From Aquitalea denitrificans (GTDB lineage: Bacteria > Pseudomonadota > Gammaproteobacteria > Burkholderiales > Chromobacteriaceae), in assembly GCF_009856625.1 (NCBI RefSeq), contig NZ_CP047241.1, forward strand, positions 434,001 through 498,000: DNA of 64,000 bases, written 5' to 3'. Made by a program: the position numbers and the translations under genes. The notes under the pieces are model-generated. The model worked only from the letters and a program-made list of their open reading frames with translations. It was not told the origin of the DNA and ran no database searches. Of this stretch, positions 18,525 through 26,948 are shown one piece after another (the stretch's first letter is position 1; each line of letters begins with the position of its first letter).

Positions 18525-20399
18525 TCATGGGTGCGGATCTGCTATCTGGTTTGTCATGGCTGAAGGCACACCGGCGCTGGCCACTTGGTTGCGTCCCTGG
18601 TTCTTGGCCCGGTAAAGCGCCCGGTCGGCATCGCGCATCAGCATGTGCTCGGCATCATGCCGTTCATGCAGGGTGGCTACGCCGATACTGATAGTCACCC
18701 GGTCGCCTGTGCTGCTCTTGCGATGGGCAATGGCCAACTGCCAGATGGCCTGCCGAATCCTTTCGGCCAGCACGCCGGCCTGCTCGCTGTTTCTGCCCGG
18801 CAATAGCACACCAAATTCCTCACCACCTACCCGTGCGGCAAGGTCTTGCACTTCTGGCAACTGGGCATGAATGCATTGCGCCACCTGGCGCAGGCATTGG
18901 TCGCCGGCCAGGTGGCCATAGCTATCGTTGAATTGCTTGAAATAGTCGATATCAATCTGCAGCACGCTCAGTGGGCTTGCTTCTGTCCTGGCTTGCTGGA
19001 AGCACTGGGTGAGCTGTTCATCAAAATAGCGCCGGTTGGCAATGCCGGTCAGGCCATCGCTGAATGCCATGCGAGCCAGATCAGCATTGGCATTGTGCAG
19101 TTGCTGCTGAGTGCTGCTCAATGCCTGCAACTGCTGGCGGCGGATGATGGTGTTGGCCAGGGTTTCGCCCAGCAGCCGAGCTTGCTGCTGTTCCTTGCCC
19201 TGCCAGCGGCGCGGACGGCTGACCATGTCGCAGCCAAACAGGCCAACCGGTCGGCCCATGTGGTCGATACGCAGCATGAACAGGCTTTGTACTTGATGGG
19301 CTTCCAGCTCCAGGCGCTCCTGCTGTGCGCTAGCCGGGAGATCTGCCAGCGCATCCAGGGACAGCAGGCCGAAGCTTTGCAATTGCTGCCAGGCCCAGCT
19401 GCGCTGCAGCATGTTTTGTCCCAGCAGGGTGTGAGTAGTGGGCTGGATGCCGGATGCACACCATTCATGCACGGTATTGACCAGCCAGTCATCGGAAAAA
19501 CTGATCAGATAACAGCGTTCCACTTGCATGAATCGTCCGATTTCTCCCAGTGCCATATCAGTGGCCTGATCGATATCCCGTAATGGAACATTGATGAAAC
19601 GTGTGGAGATAGCCGCGATCAACTGCTGAAAACTTAACAGCTGGTTGAGCTCTTTTGTGCGCTCGGTCACCAGTTCGGCCAACTGGTCACGGTGGCTGGC
19701 CAGCTCGGTTTCAATCGTCTGCCGCTCTGCCAGATGGCGGTTGATATTGTTGCTCATGCCGCGAAAGGCACGGGCCAGCTCGCTCAGCTCATTATCGGTG
19801 TGTTGTTGTGGCTGGCCGGGGAGCAGGGGCGGCAGCTCCGTGCCGGGTTGATAGCTGCGCACGGTATGGGCCATGCCCTGCAATGGTTTGACCAGACGCC
19901 GGTTGAACAGCCACCACAGCAGCAAGGCCAGCCCAAAAAATTCCAGCAGGAACTGCAAGGCCGAACTGGCCACTTCCTGCCAGATGGCGTGGTAGATATG
20001 CTGGCGCGACACGGTCAGCTGTAGCGTGCCTATGCTCTCCATACTGTGGGGTGCGAGCAACTGCAGCCGGTATGTGCCACTGTTCAGCTGGTCGGACAAT
20101 TCCGGGTTTTCATAGCGTAGCGACTGGCCCAGCTCGGTGCGTAGTTCAACACTCTGTACGCCGGGCATCTGGCCAATCAGGCGCAATTGCAGTTGCAGGG
20201 CTGGTATATCCACATCCCAGGCACTTTGTCCCAGTAGCGGCAGGTAAAGTCGTGACACGGTGCTCGGGATGGCATCCATTTGCCGCTGGCCATCGCGCAG
20301 CACCTGCCCTGCTTTCAGTGCGGTTACTACCACGCCAAACAGCAGGGTATACAGCAGCAGTTGCCAGATCAGCTGGCGGGTGAGTCTGCGCGTGGGCAT
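18525..20399 (-). CDS. Membrane diguanylate cyclase (periplasmic sensor-HAMP-GAF-GGDEF)
   Basis: Predicted c-di-GMP synthase of 624 residues. TM1 (about 11-31) and TM2 (about 147-166) bracket a periplasmic domain of roughly 115 residues, followed by a HAMP region (about 166-235), a GAF-like domain (about 275-425) and GGDEF (about 445-605). The GGEEF loop (525-529) is intact, but the position for the inhibitory RxxD reads EVQD, so product feedback is probably absent. The ATG at 20399 has an AGGAG site. Only 10 nt separate it from the upstream periplasmic binding protein, its likely sensory partner. Confidence 0.88.
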   Translation of the reverse strand: MPTRRLTRQLIWQLLLYTLLFGVVVTALKAGQVLRDGQRQMDAIPSTVSRLYLPLLGQSAWDVDIPALQLQLRLIGQMPGVQSVELRTELGQSLRYENPELSDQLNSGTYRLQLLAPHSMESIGTLQLTVSRQHIYHAIWQEVASSALQFLLEFFGLALLLWWLFNRRLVKPLQGMAHTVRSYQPGTELPPLLPGQPQQHTDNELSELARAFRGMSNNINRHLAERQTIETELASHRDQLAELVTERTKELNQLLSFQQLIAAISTRFINVPLRDIDQATDMALGEIGRFMQVERCYLISFSDDWLVNTVHEWCASGIQPTTHTLLGQNMLQRSWAWQQLQSFGLLSLDALADLPASAQQERLELEAHQVQSLFMLRIDHMGRPVGLFGCDMVSRPRRWQGKEQQQARLLGETLANTIIRRQQLQALSSTQQQLHNANADLARMAFSDGLTGIANRRYFDEQLTQCFQQARTEASPLSVLQIDIDYFKQFNDSYGHLAGDQCLRQVAQCIHAQLPEVQDLAARVGGEEFGVLLPGRNSEQAGVLAERIRQAIWQLAIAHRKSSTGDRVTISIGVATLHERHDAEHMLMRDADRALYRAKNQGRNQVASAGVPSAMTNQIADPHP

Positions 20400-20409
20400 G
20401 GACAAGCTC

Positions 20410-21504
20410 CTAGTTCAGCAAGGTGCTGAAGTCGAAGGCATAGCGCTGCAAGGCCGGGTTGGCGAATTTGCTGAACTGCTTGAAACGGATGCCCCTGAAG
20501 TCATTATCGGCGAATAACTGCAAAAAGCGCTGGGCTTGTGCGCTGGAGACAGTACTGAACACCGCAGGTCGCAACTGCAGGCCTTCACTGGCAAAATCCT
20601 GGCCGTGCTGGTAGTCGTACAATAACACCAGGCTCCAGGCACCCATCATGAAATGGCCTGCAGCCAGTGCGCTCAGGCGGCCATCCCGCCGCTCGCACAT
20701 GGCCTGGCGTGAATTGTTGATGGCACTGAGCAGTACCTGTTTGCCGGGCTGTTTGCCGCTACGCGTGATGGCTTCTTCCAGACCGAATGCCATCTCGTCA
20801 TTGGCTGCCCAGACAATATTGATCTGTGGATAGCGCTGCAGCAGCCACAGCCCTTGTTGCAGTGCGCGCTGGCGCTCCCACTCTCCGTAAACCAGTTGGG
20901 TCAGACGGGCCGATGGATGGGCGGCAAGGACGCGCCTGGCACCGTCTACCCGCTCGGTGGAGGCCGGGGTGGAGCGATCTCCAGCCATCATCAGGACATT
21001 GAGCGGGGTTCCGGGTGTAAAGCGCTGGCGGGCTTCATCCAGGAGTGCCTGCATGGTAAGGCTGCCGGCCATGGTATTGTCCGGGGCCAGAGATCCCAGC
21101 CAGTGCCTGAGCCGCTGGCGTGGCAGACCGCTGGCCTGCAGCTGGGCGGGGGTAAGTTGATTGAAGCTGATGAAGCAGGGGATGCCAGCCTGATCGGCCA
21201 TTGACAGCATGGCAGGACCGGCAAGCTTTTCGTTAACCAGCAGTAGGTAGTCCGGCTTGCGTACGCGCTGGGTGACAGTGCGGGTCAATGTCATCATCTG
21301 CACCGGATCCCGTTCGGCGTATAGCACTTCCAGCTGGATATCCAGCTGACTGGCTGCTGCCTGCATCGCCCGGCTGGCACTGAGCCAGAAGGCCTCGTTC
21401 GCACGCCCCGGCGAGATGAAAGTGACCGAAAATGCCCATGCCTGGCTGTGCAACATTATTGCAACAACCAGGGCAAGGATACGGAGCTGTCGAGTCACCT
21501 GCAT
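20410..21504 (-). CDS. Periplasmic ligand-binding protein (sugar-binding type), partner of a diguanylate cyclase
   Basis: 364 residues resembling type 1 periplasmic binding proteins of the ribose/AI-2 class. A Sec signal peptide is present (about 1-24, ending SQAWA). The two-lobed pattern is visible: FISPGRANEAFWLSASRAMQ at the start, DYLLLVNEKLAG in lobe one, and NIVWAANDEMAFGLEEAI in the hinge region. There is no lipobox and no ABC permease or ATPase nearby. Instead it is co-transcribed with a GGDEF protein having a periplasmic domain. I infer that it delivers a ligand signal rather than feeding a transporter. The ligand is unknown. Confidence 0.75.
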   Translation of the reverse strand: MQVTRQLRILALVVAIMLHSQAWAFSVTFISPGRANEAFWLSASRAMQAAASQLDIQLEVLYAERDPVQMMTLTRTVTQRVRKPDYLLLVNEKLAGPAMLSMADQAGIPCFISFNQLTPAQLQASGLPRQRLRHWLGSLAPDNTMAGSLTMQALLDEARQRFTPGTPLNVLMMAGDRSTPASTERVDGARRVLAAHPSARLTQLVYGEWERQRALQQGLWLLQRYPQINIVWAANDEMAFGLEEAITRSGKQPGKQVLLSAINNSRQAMCERRDGRLSALAAGHFMMGAWSLVLLYDYQHGQDFASEGLQLRPAVFSTVSSAQAQRFLQLFADNDFRGIRFKQFSKFANPALQRYAFDFSTLLN

Positions 21505-21573
21505 GCCGGGGGCCTTTATTCATTCCTCCTGCATATTGCGGACTGCGCAGAGATTTGCTGGATGCCTGCCGGC

Positions 21574-22059
21574 TTAAAGACTTCTGAGCTGGCTGAGCGG
21601 CAAGGAGGTCGTGCGCTTGATTTCTTTCAGGACGAAACTGGATTTTACATCTTCCACACCTTGCTGTTGTAACAGTTCATCCATCACAAAACGTGAAAAG
21701 TGTTCCAGATCTTCAAAATAAACTTGCAACAGGTAGTCCATTTCCCCTGTCATTGCAAAGCAATTGATAACTTCCGGCCAGCGCTGGACTGCATCAATAA
21801 AACTTTGTACATGCGTGTTGCCACGCTTCTCCAGCACCACGCGCACATAAGCCTGCAAACCAAGGCCGATTTTGGCCGGGTCCAGCAACGCCACATACTG
21901 GCGAATGACACCAGACTCCTCCAATTGCTTGAGGCGTCTGAGACAGGGGGAAGGAGAGAGGGCTACTCTTTCCGCAAGCTCCACATTGGTCAACCTGCCA
22001 TTGAGCTGCAGCTCGGACAGGATGCGCAAGTCTGTCTTATCTAGCGTAAGACTTGGCAT
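21574..22059 (-). CDS. Lrp/AsnC-family transcriptional regulator
   Basis: 161-residue regulator. The N-terminal helix-turn-helix (about 8-55, LDKTDLRILSELQLNGRLTN and ERVALSPSPCLRRLKQLEES) is followed by a C-terminal RAM ligand-binding domain (about 70-150, including CFAMTGEMDYLLQVYFEDLE). It is divergently placed from the hpd-hmgA-fahA-maiA operon across 445 nt. This suggests it controls tyrosine degradation, perhaps responding to an aromatic amino acid. That link is inferred from position only. Confidence 0.9.
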   Translation of the reverse strand: MPSLTLDKTDLRILSELQLNGRLTNVELAERVALSPSPCLRRLKQLEESGVIRQYVALLDPAKIGLGLQAYVRVVLEKRGNTHVQSFIDAVQRWPEVINCFAMTGEMDYLLQVYFEDLEHFSRFVMDELLQQQGVEDVKSSFVLKEIKRTTSLPLSQLRSL

Positions 22060-22504
22060 GTAAACTCCTCTGGTTTTAATTTGTTGAAATTATATTTCTA
22101 GTTATTGTGTATCCGGGGAATGTTCGCAAGAAAATTGCCAGGCTTTTTCCCTAGAATAAAAAGCCTAACCTGGACATTTTACACGGTGGCATCAGATCAC
22201 TGGATAATGTCGGCAAAGATAGAGGAGATGCCTGGTGAGACACACAAAACCGTGCCGCCGGGAAACTGAAGCAGTTTCTGCCCTTGGCTGCGGGCAGGCT
22301 CGCGCTTGGCTGATATGCTCAAGACGGTGGTGTCATGTGCCAAGTTGCTTCGTCACGTAGCCAGCCCACTCCTCGTTTTCCGGCTTGTCTTTCACTCTGT
22401 TGTCTACTGTCTGCCCGGTCATTTTCTTGCCGTCATGCACATCAGCCATAGCCGGCTATGCTGTGATCCAGCGTGCCTGGCTGTGATAACAAAGAGGAGA
22501 GATG
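22060..22504. promoter_or_regulatory. Divergent control region between the lrp-like gene and hpd
   Basis: 445 nt without a convincing gene. The 60 nt next to the regulator are AT-rich, as expected for Lrp binding. Two small hairpins occur near 22266-22301 (AAACTG/CAGTTT and CTGCCC/GGGCAG) without T tracts. A 14-bp perfect palindrome CATAGCCGGCTATG lies at 22447-22460, followed by two CTGTGAT direct repeats at 22461 and 22481 spaced exactly 20 nt apart. These are candidate operator elements close to hpd. I could not assign a clear -35/-10 pair. Confidence 0.45.
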
Positions 22505-23587
22505 ATGAAAATGGAAGCACTACTGCATAACCCGCTGGCAACCGATGGTTTCGAGTTTGTCGAATACACGGCCCCCACAGCCGAAGGTATTGCCGATTTG
22601 CGCCGCTTGTTCCTGTCGCTGGGCTTTGTTGAAGTGGCGCGGCATCGCAGCAAGAATGTCAGCCTGTACCGTCAGGGTGACATCAACTTCATCCTCAACG
22701 GCGAGCCCACGCAGCCGGCCAACGAATTCGGCAAGGTACATGGCCCGTCCGCCTGTGCCATGGCCTGGCGGGTGAAGGATGCGGCCAAGGCTTATGAATA
22801 TGCGCTGGCCCACGGTGCCAAACCCTATGTGCGCCCCATCGGCATGATGGAGCTGAACATCCCGGCGGTGGAGGGTATTGGCGGCTCGGCACTGTACTTT
22901 GTCGACCGTTACGGCCCGGCACACAATATCTACGATGTGGATTTCCTGCCGCTGGATGGCGTGGACCAGCACCCGGCTGGTGTCGGGCTGTATGAAATTG
23001 ACCACCTCACCCACAATGTTATCCGCGGCAATATGGCGAAATGGGCCGGTTTCTACGAAAACATCGGCAATTTCCGCGAAATCCGCTATTTCGACATCGA
23101 AGGCAAGCTCACCGGCCTGGTATCCAAGGCCATGACCAGCCCTTGCGGCAAGATCCGCATTCCCATCAACGAATCCTCCGACGACAAGAGCCAGATCGAG
23201 GAATTCCTGCGCGAATATCACGGAGAAGGCATCCAGCACATTGCGCTGACCACCCGCGACATCTACCAGACGGTGGAAACGCTGAAGGCAGCCGGCACCC
23301 GCTTCCTGGATACGCCGGACACCTATTACGACAAGGTGGACAGCCGCGTGGCCGGCCATGGCGAAGACCTGGCCCGCCTGCGCAAGAACAGCATCCTGAT
23401 TGACGGCGCACCGGTGGAAGGTGCCGGCATTCTGCTGCAGATCTTCACCGAAACCGTCATCGGGCCGATTTTCTTCGAAATCATCCAGCGCAAGGGCAAC
23501 GAGGGCTTTGGCGAGGGCAATTTCCGTGCCTTGTTTGAATCCATCGAAGAAGACCAGATCCGCCGTGGCGTCCTGAAGGCGGATTAA
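22505..23587 (+). CDS. hpd: 4-Hydroxyphenylpyruvate dioxygenase
   Basis: Non-heme iron enzyme converting 4-hydroxyphenylpyruvate to homogentisate in tyrosine catabolism. The protein has 360 residues from the second of two adjacent ATGs (22502 and 22505); 22505 sits 5 nt from AGGAG. It has two VOC-fold halves. Metal-ligand regions are visible: YEIDHLTHNV (His), GIQHIALTTRDIY (His) and LLQIFTETVIGPIFFEIIQR (Glu). First gene of the degradation operon, 95 nt before hmgA. Confidence 0.95.
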   Translation: MKMEALLHNPLATDGFEFVEYTAPTAEGIADLRRLFLSLGFVEVARHRSKNVSLYRQGDINFILNGEPTQPANEFGKVHGPSACAMAWRVKDAAKAYEYALAHGAKPYVRPIGMMELNIPAVEGIGGSALYFVDRYGPAHNIYDVDFLPLDGVDQHPAGVGLYEIDHLTHNVIRGNMAKWAGFYENIGNFREIRYFDIEGKLTGLVSKAMTSPCGKIRIPINESSDDKSQIEEFLREYHGEGIQHIALTTRDIYQTVETLKAAGTRFLDTPDTYYDKVDSRVAGHGEDLARLRKNSILIDGAPVEGAGILLQIFTETVIGPIFFEIIQRKGNEGFGEGNFRALFESIEEDQIRRGVLKAD

Positions 23588-23682
23588 GGCAAGGCAGGAC
23601 AAGGTGGCAGATGGTTGCGCCGTCTGCCTCTGTGCACAGCACTCCCTGCATGGCGGCCAGCCATGCAGGCAAGGAATGGCCC

Positions 23683-24813
23683 ATGCGTAAATGGATAGGA
23701 TTCCCGCACCGGGAAGGGACAATCTCCCGCCAGGCCCATGCCGATCTGCCGGCAGAGGGCATTTACGAACGCGAAGTAGGGCGCAGCGGTTTTTTTGGCC
23801 CTGCCACCCATCTGCATCACAAGCACCCGCCCACCGGCTGGTCGGCCTGGGAAGGTCCGCTCAAGCCGCGTGCCTTCGACCTGAACGAACTGCCCAAGGA
23901 CGTGGCAGCCCCCTGGTCTGCCCCGCTGGTGTTGCACAACAGCCAGTGCCAGTTGCGCATCTGGACCTGCTCCCAGGCCATGACCCAGCTGTACCGCAAT
24001 GGTGACGGCGATGACATGCTGTTCATCCATGCAGGCAGTGGCGAGCTGTTTTGCGACTATGGCCATCTGAGCTATCGCGATGGCGACTACATCCTGATTC
24101 CCCGTTCCACCAGCTGGCGCATCGAACCGGCTGACACCACCACCATGCTGCTGATTGAAGCCTGCAATGGTGCTTATCAGCTGCCGGACAAGGGCATTGT
24201 CGGCCCGCATGCGATTTTTGACGAAGCCATGCTGGATGTCCCGGCCATCGACGATGCCTTCAGGGCACAACAGACCGAAGACGAATGGCAGGTGGTGATC
24301 AAGCGCCACAATGTGCTGTCTACCGTCACCTACCCGTTCAATCCGCTGGATGCCATCGGCTGGCATGGCACGGTCGCGGTGGCGCGCATCAACTGGCGCG
24401 ATATCCGCCCGCTGATGAGCCATCGTTATCATCTGCCGCCCTCGGCACACAGCACCTTTGTGGCCGACGGCTTTGTCATCTGCACCTTTGTGCCGCGCCC
24501 GATCGAATCCGACCCCGGTGCGCTCAAGGTGCCGTTCTATCACAACAACGACGACTACGATGAAGTCATCTTCTACCACGCTGGCGACTTTTTCAGCCGC
24601 GACAATATCAAGCCCGGCATGCTCACCTTCCACCCCGCCGGCTTCACCCATGGTCCGCATCCCAAAGCCTTTGCCAAGGCCATGAGCGAGCCGAAGAAAT
24701 TCACCGACGAAGTTGCGGTGATGATTGATACCCGCAGCGCGCTGGAGCAAGGCCCCGGCCTGCCTGCCGTCGAGTGGACCGGCTACGTGGACAGCTGGAA
24801 GCCCAAGACCTGA
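23683..24813 (+). CDS. hmgA: Homogentisate 1,2-dioxygenase (short bacterial type)
   Basis: Opens the homogentisate ring to maleylacetoacetate with Fe(II) and O2. The protein has 376 residues from the ATG at 23683 (AAGGAA 6 nt upstream), shorter than the roughly 440 of the animal and Pseudomonas enzyme. The cupin C-terminal half carries the expected ligand region: FYHNNDDYDEVIFYHAG and FHPAGFTHGPHPKA (His and Glu ligands). Its place between hpd and fahA supports the assignment. Loss of this step normally leads to brown pyomelanin. Confidence 0.9.
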   Translation: MRKWIGFPHREGTISRQAHADLPAEGIYEREVGRSGFFGPATHLHHKHPPTGWSAWEGPLKPRAFDLNELPKDVAAPWSAPLVLHNSQCQLRIWTCSQAMTQLYRNGDGDDMLFIHAGSGELFCDYGHLSYRDGDYILIPRSTSWRIEPADTTTMLLIEACNGAYQLPDKGIVGPHAIFDEAMLDVPAIDDAFRAQQTEDEWQVVIKRHNVLSTVTYPFNPLDAIGWHGTVAVARINWRDIRPLMSHRYHLPPSAHSTFVADGFVICTFVPRPIESDPGALKVPFYHNNDDYDEVIFYHAGDFFSRDNIKPGMLTFHPAGFTHGPHPKAFAKAMSEPKKFTDEVAVMIDTRSALEQGPGLPAVEWTGYVDSWKPKT

Positions 24814-24871
24814 ACCTGACACCGGGCGGCTGGAGCGACACGCCATACCGCCCGTCAAGGAAAGCACACCG

Positions 24872-25855
24872 ATGAAACTAGCCACCTACCGCAATCACAC
24901 CCGCGATGGCCAGCTGATGGTTGTCAGCCGAGACCTCAGCCATGCCCTTGCGGTACCGCATATTGCCGCCAGCCTGCAGGCTGCGCTGGATGACTGGAGC
25001 CGCTGCGAGCCCGCCTTGCAGGAAGTCTATGCCGCCTTGAACCAGGGGCCGGTCAACGGTGCGGTCAGCTTTGACCAGTCCGCCTGCCACAGCCCCTTGC
25101 CGCGTGCCTACCAGTGGGCGGACGGCAGTGCCTATCTCTATCATGTGGAGCTGGTGCGCAAGGCGCGTGGTGCCGAAGTACCAGCCAGTTTTTATCAGGA
25201 CCCGCTGATGTATCAGGGCGGCTCGGATACCTTTTTGCCGCCGCATGCCGACATTCCGCTGGCCGATGTCAGCTGGGGGCTGGATTTTGAAGGCGAAGTG
25301 GCGGTGATTACCGACGATGTCCCGCTGGGCAGCCAGGCTGGCGACTGCGCCACGCATATCCGCCTGCTGATGCTGGTGAATGATGTCACGCTGCGCAACC
25401 TGATTCCAGCCGAGCTGGCCAAGGGCTTCGGCTTCTTCCAGAGCAAGCCTGCCACCGCCTTCTCGCCGGTGGCGGTAACGCCGGACGAGCTGGGCAGCGC
25501 CTGGCAGGACAGCAAGGTACATCTGCCGCTGCGGGTGGAATACAACGGCAAGTTGTATGGCCAGCCGCAGTGCGGGGTGGAAATGCAGTTCAACTTCGCC
25601 CAACTGGTGGCGCATGTGGCCAAGACCCGCGCGCTGGCGGCAGGCTCCATTGTCGGCTCCGGCACCATTTCCAATCACGACCGTGCCACCGGCTCCTGCT
25701 GCCTGGCCGAGCAGCGCATGATCGAGATCATCGAGCAAGGCGCACCCATCACACCCTTCATGCAGCCGGGTGATCAGGTGCGTATAGAAATGCTGGATAC
25801 CGCTGGCCATTCCATTTTCGGTCGCATCGATCAGAAGGTGATCGCCCATGACTGA
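24872..25855 (+). CDS. fahA: Fumarylacetoacetase (FAH family)
   Basis: Hydrolyses fumarylacetoacetate to fumarate and acetoacetate, the last step of tyrosine breakdown. The protein has 327 residues from the ATG at 24872, with AAGGAAA upstream; this is the shorter bacterial form. Visible FAH-domain metal-binding features include GLDFEGEVAVITDDVP (acidic ligands), RNLIPAELAKGFGFFQSKP and GSGTISNHDRATGSCCLAEQ. It overlaps the start of maiA by 8 nt, indicating translational coupling. Confidence 0.9.
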   Translation: MKLATYRNHTRDGQLMVVSRDLSHALAVPHIAASLQAALDDWSRCEPALQEVYAALNQGPVNGAVSFDQSACHSPLPRAYQWADGSAYLYHVELVRKARGAEVPASFYQDPLMYQGGSDTFLPPHADIPLADVSWGLDFEGEVAVITDDVPLGSQAGDCATHIRLLMLVNDVTLRNLIPAELAKGFGFFQSKPATAFSPVAVTPDELGSAWQDSKVHLPLRVEYNGKLYGQPQCGVEMQFNFAQLVAHVAKTRALAAGSIVGSGTISNHDRATGSCCLAEQRMIEIIEQGAPITPFMQPGDQVRIEMLDTAGHSIFGRIDQKVIAHD

Positions 25856-26492
25856 GCGTGTCCTGTATGGCTATTACCGCTCCAGTGCCGCTTACCGGGT
25901 GCGCATTGCGCTTAACCTGAAAGGCCTGGAATACCGGCAGCAGGCGGTCAACTTACTCAAGGGTGAGCAGCGCGATCCGGCCTATCTGGCGCTCAACCCG
26001 CAAGGGCTGGTGCCAGCCTTGCTGGATGGCGGCCAGTTGCTGACCCAGTCGCTGGCCATCTGCGAGTATCTGGACGAGGCCTATCCGGATACGCCAGCCC
26101 TGTTGCCGGCCGACCGTTTTGCCCGCGCACGGGTACGGGCGCTGGCCTTGAGCATATGTGCCGATATCCACCCGCTGCACAATGCCCGGGTGCTGAAATA
26201 TCTGGAAAATGTACTGGCCCAGCCTGAAGCAGAAAAGCTGCAATGGATCCGTCACTGGATTGCCACCGGCTTTGGCGCACTGGAGCAGCAGTTGACGGCG
26301 CAGGTGACGCAATATGCCACAGGCGACGTGCCGGGTTTGCTGGATGCCTGCCTGGTGCCACAGGTATTTGCTGCGCGGCGCTTCGGGCTTGATCTGACGC
26401 CGTATCCCAACATTGTCCGGATCGATGCCGCGCTGGCGGCCTTGCCTGCCTTTGCCACTGCTCATCCGGCACGGCAGGCCGATGCGGTGTAG
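25848..26492 (+). CDS. maiA: Maleylacetoacetate isomerase (zeta-class GST)
   Basis: Glutathione-dependent cis-trans isomerisation of maleylacetoacetate to fumarylacetoacetate. The protein has 214 residues, typical. The zeta-class signature YYRSSAAYRVRIALNLKG near residue 10 contains the SSxxxR/VRIAL active-site motif. NPQGLVPALLDGGQLLTQSLA forms the glutathione site. Last gene of the operon, overlapping fahA by 8 nt. Confidence 0.95.
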   Translation: MTERVLYGYYRSSAAYRVRIALNLKGLEYRQQAVNLLKGEQRDPAYLALNPQGLVPALLDGGQLLTQSLAICEYLDEAYPDTPALLPADRFARARVRALALSICADIHPLHNARVLKYLENVLAQPEAEKLQWIRHWIATGFGALEQQLTAQVTQYATGDVPGLLDACLVPQVFAARRFGLDLTPYPNIVRIDAALAALPAFATAHPARQADAV

Positions 26493-26650
26493 TGATCTTG
26501 ACCCAGCCGGCCCTGAGCCGGCTTTTTTGCCTGCCAAGGCCAAGGCGGAAAATTCCCCCGCATTCTGGCTGTTTTTGAAAAATATCTTGACGCAGTGAGC
26601 CGGTTCTGATTTAATGCGTGGCTCTGATGACGCGAAAGCGTAGCAGCGAT

Positions 26651-26726
26651 GGCCAGTTAGCTCAGTTGGTAGAGCAGCGGATTGAAAATCCGCGTGTCCG
26701 TGGTTCGATTCCGCGACTGGCCACCA
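26651..26726 (+). tRNA. tRNA-Phe (GAA), copy 1
   Basis: 76 nt including an encoded CCA end. Acceptor GGCCAGT pairs with ACTGGCC. The D-arm has AGCTCAGTTGG, the anticodon stem-loop GGATTGAAAATCC gives GAA (26684-26686), and the T-arm GGTTCGATTCC is standard. Confidence 0.97.
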
Positions 26727-26745
26727 CTCACTGCCTTGTTCAGAC

Positions 26746-26821
26746 GGCCAGTTAGCTCAGTTGGTAGAGCAGCGGATTGAAAATCCGCGTGTCCGTGGTT
26801 CGATTCCGCGACTGGCCACCA
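26746..26821 (+). tRNA. tRNA-Phe (GAA), copy 2
   Basis: Base-for-base identical to the copy at 26651-26726 and separated from it by 19 nt, so the two are almost certainly processed from one transcript. Anticodon GAA at 26779-26781; the CCA end is encoded. Confidence 0.97.
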
Positions 26822-26831
26822 GAATTCACGC

Positions 26832-26859
26832 AAAAGCCAAGCTCAATGCTTGGCTTTTT
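26832..26859 (+). terminator. Terminator of the tRNA-Phe pair
   Basis: AAAAGCCAAG/CTTGGCTTTT stem with a 7-nt loop, ending in T5, 10 nt after the second tRNA. Confidence 0.88.
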
Positions 26860-26948
26860 GCATTTCTGCTCCCGCTGCAGTGTAGTCCTGCGGCTACATG
26901 GCAGTGGGTGTAAAATCGCTTGCTCCCACACTCAAGCGGAGTCCTGCC

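Noticed and set aside
22306..22530. 74-codon open frame in the lrp-hpd gap
   Set aside because: No ribosome site, overlaps the hpd start in another frame and the putative operator elements; composition not coding-like.
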